This document shows positions 58,331 through 64,000 of a stretch of 64,000 nt of DNA, in pieces (position 1 is the first letter of the stretch; every line of letters begins with the position of its first letter). The translations under genes and the position numbers were made by a program. The DNA is from Rhexocercosporidium sp. MPI-PUGE-AT-0058. Lineage: Eukaryota; Ascomycota; Leotiomycetes; Helotiales. The notes below the pieces were generated by a model. It was not told the DNA's origin. It saw only the letters and a program-made list of their open reading frames with translations, and ran no database searches. The DNA lies in assembly GCA_020746875.1 (NCBI GenBank), contig JAGTJL010000001.1, positions 4,340,001 to 4,404,000 of the forward strand, in the 5' to 3' direction.

Positions 58331-60045
58331 ATGTCCTCCATATCGCTCAGAAAGCAAACCTCGAACCCCCTGACAGTTGCATCAACAACTCGAGTAACGA
58401 AGGCTGGCAGAACTATTAGATATGACTTGACAGTGATCCAACAGCCAGAGCGTGCAAGAGCTTGTGGTTCAGGAGCAAAATGTAGGTGCATATCCGTGTT
58501 ACTGATCGCAATAGTTAACACCCTCCAGCTTCTGCCGATCGTCGACCTGTTGATCCACCACCCGTTGTCGAGCTTCGCATTTTCGAGAAAACTGTCGACA
58601 AATGGGATGATATTACTTTCGCTTATGGCGCCAATTTCTTTCTCTTCGCTACTCTGGAAGTTGCTCGTCCTATGGCCCATGGTCGAGTTCAGCAGCCATC
58701 AGCTCCTCAGATCCCAGTCTTGACCGGAATGCCAGTGTCGGGAATGGCCTACTTGGACCGTCCAAAGGAAGCCGGATATTTCATCTTCCCGGATCTCTCA
58801 GTCCGCCATGAGGGCAAGTACATCCTTAGCTTCAACTTGTATGAGGAGACTCGATCCGACTCCGAACAGGACGTGAAGGACCCCAAGTCCATGGGTGGCA
58901 TCATGTCACCAGATGCTTCATTTGACTGGCGATTGGAGATCAAGTCCGAACTCTTCACCGTCTTCAGCGCGAAGAAGTTCCCCGGTTTGGCTGAAAGTAC
59001 TAGCCTTAGTCGAACGGTTGCAGAGCAAGGGTGCCGTGTCAGAATTCGTCGTGATGTCCGTATGAGACGTAGAGATGGTAAAGGCAATGGTGACATGGAC
59101 GCCCAGGAGGAAGATTATCGTCCCAGCCGTCCACTTGAGCAAGATCCCTACCAATCACATTCCAGGGGCAACTCTGGAAGTCCCGATGGTCGTCCTGAAT
59201 ATCAAAACGGAAATCGTTCGGGAAGCAACTCTCCAATACTTCCCAACATCCCGGGACGAGGACATCTGGGATTTGGAGAACGCAACGACAGTTCAGGAGC
59301 AGCACCTGCACAATTCGCTACACCAAGTCGCTTTGGTCCACCCCAAAGTCAACAATTCCCACCTCCCCAGCCTACTTACCAGCAACAAGGACCACAGTAT
59401 TCCACCTATGGGCACGTCCAACCTCCACCTGCACACCCGGGCTATGGAGAAAGGATGTATCCATCATCGGCAGTGGAAAGCCGACGCGAGCGAGAAGTGT
59501 ACGAGAATCCTGACCTCCGGAGGGCCTCTGTTGCGAGCTATCAACCAACATATCCTAGCCAGCATGGCCCGGCTCCTCCAGTGGATACAAACTACAATCG
59601 TCAACCGTGGAATGGATACGCTTCTAGCCCTGCGATACCTGCTCAGCTGCCACCATTGAGAACCGAAAAGCGTGATAGCATTGCTCCAGGTCCCCTAGCA
59701 CCAATTAGCTTTGCCCCTCTCCGAAGCCCGACAAATGAGAGAAGTGAGCGTCCAGCTCCAGGTCCTTATCAATATTCTGGACCAACACTCGCACCTGCAC
59801 CAGCACCTCTGACTCCAGCACTACCGGCAGAACCCATGCGAAATGGAGGAAAGCGTACCTACGACAGTGTCTTCAACTCGTCCGCAAGCACCCGGCCACT
59901 GCACAATGGCATGCGTCCAGGCAGCTCACACGGCGAGAAGCCGATGGTCGACGAGGATGACGACGAGGTGGATCCTAATGTTGACATGACATACAAACGT
60001 GCGGATGGAAGGGATCAACAGCGAACGCTACCCAGTATCTACTAA
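58331..60045 (+). CDS. veA: VeA velvet-domain regulator
   Basis: Light-dependent developmental and secondary-metabolism regulator; VeA bridges VelB and LaeA in the velvet complex in the nucleus. Exons: 58331-58481 and 58529-60045; 1668 nt, 555 residues. The velvet domain is complete: LTVIQQPERARACGSGAK, then after the intron SSADRRPVDPPPVVELRIFE, ITFAYGANFFLFATLEVARP, AYLDRPKEAGYFIFPDLSVRHEGKY and KKFPGLAESTSLSRTVAEQGCRVRIRRDVRMRRR. The intron sits in the CGSGAK/SSADRR junction, as in other VeA genes. The C-terminal half is Pro/Gln/Ser rich, includes a PEST-like stretch and ends with an acidic DEDDDEVDPNVD block and LPSIY. A basic cluster near the N terminus (RVTKAGRTIR) could contribute to nuclear import. 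Confidence 0.96.
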
Positions 60046-61115
60046 ATATCCACCCTCGGCAGTTCACGTTCTGCTTTCAACTGCCTGGCGTTTGGATTCA
60101 TACAGTCTTGTGCCATACCATTGAAGTTTCTTTTCTCTTTCAAACGGAGTTTTTATCACCTTTCAGCGCCTTCGCAGGCCCTTCATGCTTGACATCCACC
60201 AGTCAATCAACACCAGCATATGTTCACGAAATTACCTTGGATTATTTAGGCCTTTGAGCCACGACACTGCACAAACATGACATACCAACTTCCCTTTTCT
60301 TCGTCACAATCAGATTGGAGACTGAACTCAGCAATACGACCGCTCCGGGGTTTCCTCTCGTAAAGCATACGCATGCATACGTCTTGATCGTCCTCGCAAA
60401 CGATTGAACATTTCCTCTCCTTCACCAATTCGCTTAGACGGGTGGATAGCGCTCCAATTTTGATTCACCACACTATTTTGCACATTTTCCTATGTTTTTC
60501 CTTGGAGGTTTCTTGCTTGGTCTTTTGATTTGGAACTGGGATTATTAAATGGGGGACAGAGCAATCCTGGCTTCGGAAGAAGGGAGGAAATCGAGTCGTC
60601 GGACTGGAGTAGACTAGGGTGTGAACTGGCGTGGGCAAACTATTCTGTAATTTAGGAGGAGCCGAGAGAGCGTTCTTGAATGGGAGAGACACAGCTAGGG
60701 AGAAGTTTTGAGGCCGATGGTGAACCAGACCGGTTTTCTGGAAGGGTGTGTTGTCGTTCTTGTTGTTTGTTGCTTGATGGAAATATGAATGTATGGAAAG
60801 TACTTTGGAATATGAAAATTTGGGAACCCACTACGAATCGTGTCAATGAATATAACTGCATTTTGTGATATGCTTATATTGGATATCCATTCAACTTCGA
60901 CCTTGGGAAAGCAAGATCAAGTTCCACGGTACAAAGTCAAAAGTGCCAACATACAGAAAAGCAGAAATCTAGTTCCTCTAACTTCGAATGAAAAACTACC
61001 CAAAATCAGAACCCCCACCGCCCTGTCATTATCTCCTTCATCTCATGTCCTTTTAACTTTCACATCATCTCCGAATTTCTTGACTGAGAGATGTACTTTC
61101 TCCTCTCGTTTATTT

Positions 61116-61140
61116 ATGTATGTATGTATGTATGTATGTA
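61116..61140. repeat. (ATGT)n microsatellite
   Basis: Six uninterrupted copies of ATGT. Confidence 0.95.
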
Positions 61141-61257
61141 CCCCTGAATCGTACAGTAGTACAGTAGTACAGTAATAATCTGACAGGTGCGTGCGTGCAT
61201 ACGTGAGATGGGATGGATCTGCATATCTGCACTTGCGGCTGTATTTCCTGTCTTGGT

Positions 61258-61290
61258 CTGGTGAGATGAGGTGAGGTGAGGTGAGGTGAA
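61258..61290. repeat. GGTGA tandem repeat
   Basis: About five copies of GGTGA/AGGTG, with one variant at each end. Confidence 0.85.
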
Positions 61291-62404
61291 GTCGTGAGGG
61301 AGGTAGGTGGTGAGGGATTGTTCTAGTCAGTCAGCTTACTGTTGTGAACTCCCGCTTGGGTGTTGAGGGAGGGAGTGAGGTAGGGAGAGAGGGAGGGAAT
61401 GGGGAGACGGCGGTGGGTATTTGGGGTTGTAATGGAGGGAGGATATGAGAGGATGATTGAGATGGGGAAAGGAACGGAGGGTTTAAGCTGTAGTTATTTA
61501 GAGAGGAAAGGTAGAAGTTTGGATGGGTTTCTGTTGTGTAGTCCTTTGGGTGGGCAGAGAAGAGGGTTGATGTCAAGGGAGTGAGGACGTTGTCTAGATT
61601 GCTTTGTATATGAGCACAATATTCTTGATGAATCCACCGATGTTATCTTGAAGCTTCTACTCCGTATGGCTGGCTCTGTATAGAAGGGGGTGTTCATTTA
61701 CCTTGAGTCCTCGAGGCTGAAGAGCTCAAGAGCCGCGGTGATTGAGGGATGGGATGCATGCATGAACCTTAATTTCCCACGCGTACTTCCTCTATCAGAA
61801 CTCCGAGAATTGAGCAGATACGCGCTATTGAATGATTGTAATCTTCTATCTAGTGCATAGAACCATTACTTAATTGAAATGCATATCTTCTACCTCGTAA
61901 TGAATCATTCCAGTCATCATCAGCATCACCAGATTTCCAAGGTCCAAAAATAGCCCCCCATTCGAAGAAAATAAAGTTTAGCGTGCCAACCACGAGTTCA
62001 TCCACTGTGCGTCAAAACAACGCGGGAGCTGCACTTTCATTCGTCACCGTGCGATGGCATGTCTTACACCTGCAGCATAGCTTCGATGCACAATTCAGGA
62101 GGAAACGAGCGAACTGTTTGAAGCAAGCCACGCACGAAGGTCTAATTTCCTGGACCTCGTAGGAACTTAAGAGCTTCTTCAATCCATTGCTCCCCTCTTC
62201 TGCTTTTATTGTATATCTTGTTGTTCTTGAACTCGAGTTGAAGTCGGAGAGGTGAATCGGACGAGCAGGGATCAGATCGGATCGGAGTGTGGGACGGGCG
62301 TCACCTTTAGTCGACAAGGCTAAAGTCAAGTAAACAAAACAAACCTACCAAGGCGAGGCCAGCAAACCAAAACACCACGCCTCGACACCACGACCTTGCT
62401 CCCA

Positions 62405-62413
62405 CATATAAAA
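62405..62413 (+). promoter_or_regulatory. TATA-like box
   Basis: atataaaag lies about 50 bases upstream of the ATG at 62462. A leader this short is possible in fungi, but the true start site is unknown. Confidence 0.45.
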
Positions 62414-62461
62414 GGATTCCAATATTTCGGTTTGCAGATCTTCATAAGGTTTATTGGCATT

Positions 62462-64000
62462 ATGGTTTCCGCGCATCAGGTATGATTCCTTCTATTCCCT
62501 CGTTCATCCTCTCTCTCTCCCTGTCTGTATCTGGCATGCAGCTCCCCGTCACATCACATCCACGTTAAAGATTATAGCTAACCCATAACCCGCAAATCCC
62601 AGGCTCGAGGTCGATCTCGAAACCGCTCCGGCGAACGGTACTCCTCCGAATACACCAACAACCGCTCCGTCGATTCGACACCCAAGGCTGGCACGAAGAG
62701 ATTATTCAGTAATCGTGAATCAAGACAACTCAATGGCTCGCACGCCAGCGAGAATGCTGAACTCGACAACACCGCAGATGGAGGGCGACACTCGGATAAA
62801 CGCTATCGAAACAGCGACTGGCCTCTCTCAAACCCAAATCCAAATCCAAGTCCCAGCAGCGTCTCCTCCATCCGCCACCACCTCCACAATCGCAAGACCC
62901 CGAACTCACCCTCGTCCAGCCGTCGCTCTCGAGCACGCTCTCTGGTCCGCCCGTCAAAATTCGTAGAGGGAAGCATGAACGACCGAGTCAGCCAGAAGCC
63001 ACCCGTACCATACCTCGAGCCCGAGGAGGAATTCCTATCCGAATACAATACAGCCGCATGTGGAGAGGGAGGCCGCGGTAGGAAGCTGACCCGCTCTCGA
63101 AAGTTTACCCACCACCCCAACGTCTCCGTCGCAGAGTCCTCAGCAAACCAATCCGACGCCTCTCGCTCCTCGAGTCTCTTCCGCTTCGGCAAATCGATCG
63201 CGGCCTCCTTCAACCCGACCAATTGGAAGTTCTGGTCCAAGGAGCAGCAGCAGGAGGAAGAAGAAGATGAGGAGGCGGCTCAGCTTAGAGTCTTGCAGGA
63301 GAGACAGGCCAAGGCGGAGAGGATATACCAGGAGTTGAAAGAGTCCGGCCACTTCAGAGACTCAGCTGTTGGTCCTCGATTGTTCGCGCCTGCGTCGGAG
63401 AAGAAGGCTGGCAAGCATGATTCTGGTATCGAGTTTGGTGATCTGGATATGTCTTCGAGTGCGAGAGGTAGTACGTCCATTGAGGAGAAGAGAAAGGGTC
63501 GTGTCTTCCTCGAACCACCGAAGTTCTCGCAGCGTGGCGAGAGTCCGGCTTCGACTTACTCGGCTTCCGTTGCTCAGTCCAACGCTTCTACACCCAACAA
63601 GCAAAAGTTCAATTTCAAGAAACCCTCGCTTGCGAATCTGAAGAAGGCGTCGCTGTCGAATATCAAAAGTGCGTTTGCGGGTGAGAGCACACTCAGCGTC
63701 AATGAGCATCATCAGGCACGTAGGGTACCATCTCGAAAGGACCTACAGAAGCAGCAGAAGTTGGTCAAGCGGGTTAGCAATCTCGAGGAGAGACTCAAGC
63801 AGGCACGTCTCCAGCTTGCTGAGGCTCTGAACGAACCACTACCCTCCGGATCGCCTACCACTCAAGCTCCTTCCAGAGTATCGAGATCGAGATTCGTTCC
63901 TGGTGCTTTGTCTTCGTTGCCTTCTGAGCGGCTTCTTAGTGGTTATGTTAGCTCCGAGGCTGGGTTCAGTGATGATGAGATGCCTTCTGGTATTGGTCAG
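62462..64000 (+). CDS. Basic/Ser-rich coiled-coil protein, 3'-partial
   Basis: Proposed exons 62462-62479 (18 nt, MVSAHQ) and 62603 to beyond the window end; the second exon stays open for 466 codons. The N-terminal part is Arg/Ser/Asn rich (ARGRSRNRSGERYSSEY), followed by SSLFRFGKSIAASFNPTNWKFWSK, a Gln/Glu helix (EQQQEEEEDEEAAQLRVLQERQAKAERIYQELKES), a repeat-like basic segment KKPSLANLKKASLSNIKSAFAG and a coiled coil (RKDLQKQQKLVKRVSNLEERLKQARLQL). Similar proteins are, to my memory, sometimes labelled nuclear RNA-binding in Aspergillus, but I see no RNA-binding domain and give no function. The frame lacks internal stops on the + strand while the five other frames do not. Confidence 0.72.

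Larger units (their letters stand above)
60046..62461. other. Intergenic, veA 3' flank and promoter of the last gene
   Basis: 2.4 kb with no supported gene. It contains (ATGT)n and GGTGA simple repeats, a TACAGTAG triplet (about 61150-61172) and a purine-rich stretch (61360-61450). Confidence 0.6.

Overview
The window is nuclear DNA of a filamentous ascomycete (Pezizomycotina). The evidence is the gene content (a VeA-type velvet regulator, a HET-NACHT-ankyrin gene, a WW-domain Gly/Gln-rich protein, a fungal LtrA protein), short 45-110 bp introns with GTRNGT donors and CTAAC-like branch sites, and long pyrimidine-rich intergenic leaders. The flavour is that of a Leotiomycetes/Helotiales genome, but that placement is an impression, not a measurement. 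No rRNA, tRNA, CRISPR array or intact transposon was recognised.

Layout. 1-3490: 3' part of the endocytic adaptor SLA1 (+). 4885-6335: a secreted Ala/Gly/Lys repeat protein in 12 exons, several of them microexons (+). 6857-7816: unknown protein (-). 9141-11015: PP2A B subunit CDC55 (+). 13591-15113: UAA-family nucleotide-sugar transporter, YEA4-like (+). 15653-19145: AMP deaminase (+). 20027-22383: LtrA-type membrane protein (-). 23383-25958: dynamin-like GTPase VPS1 (-). 26493-27548: family 8 glycosyltransferase (+). 28382-29408: secreted PEBP (+). 29823-31344: WW-domain protein (-). 32067-32960: omega-like GST (+). 33020-33779: PGA1, GPI-mannosyltransferase subunit (-). 34368-36146: alpha-tubulin (+). 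36839-41174: EDE1 with an apparent frameshift in a C-tract (+). 42504-45794: HET-NACHT-ankyrin NLR (+). 46150-46892: probable decayed gene. 47418-48351: methyltransferase (+). 48352-58330: about 10 kb without a convincing gene, upstream of veA (58331-60045, +). 62462 to the end: coiled-coil protein running off the window (+).

Most genes are single-copy housekeeping genes. Three of them (SLA1, EDE1, VPS1) act in endocytosis and membrane scission. SLA1 ends in an NPF motif of the type bound by EH domains, and EDE1 carries three EH domains. YEA4, PGA1 and perhaps the GT8 protein belong to wall, GPI and glycan synthesis. The accessory elements are the microexon secreted-protein gene and the NLR with near-identical ankyrin units. 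Exon boundaries were derived by hand from reading frames, splice consensus and family similarity, so they are predictions; for every complete multi-exon model except EDE1 the exon lengths sum to a multiple of three.
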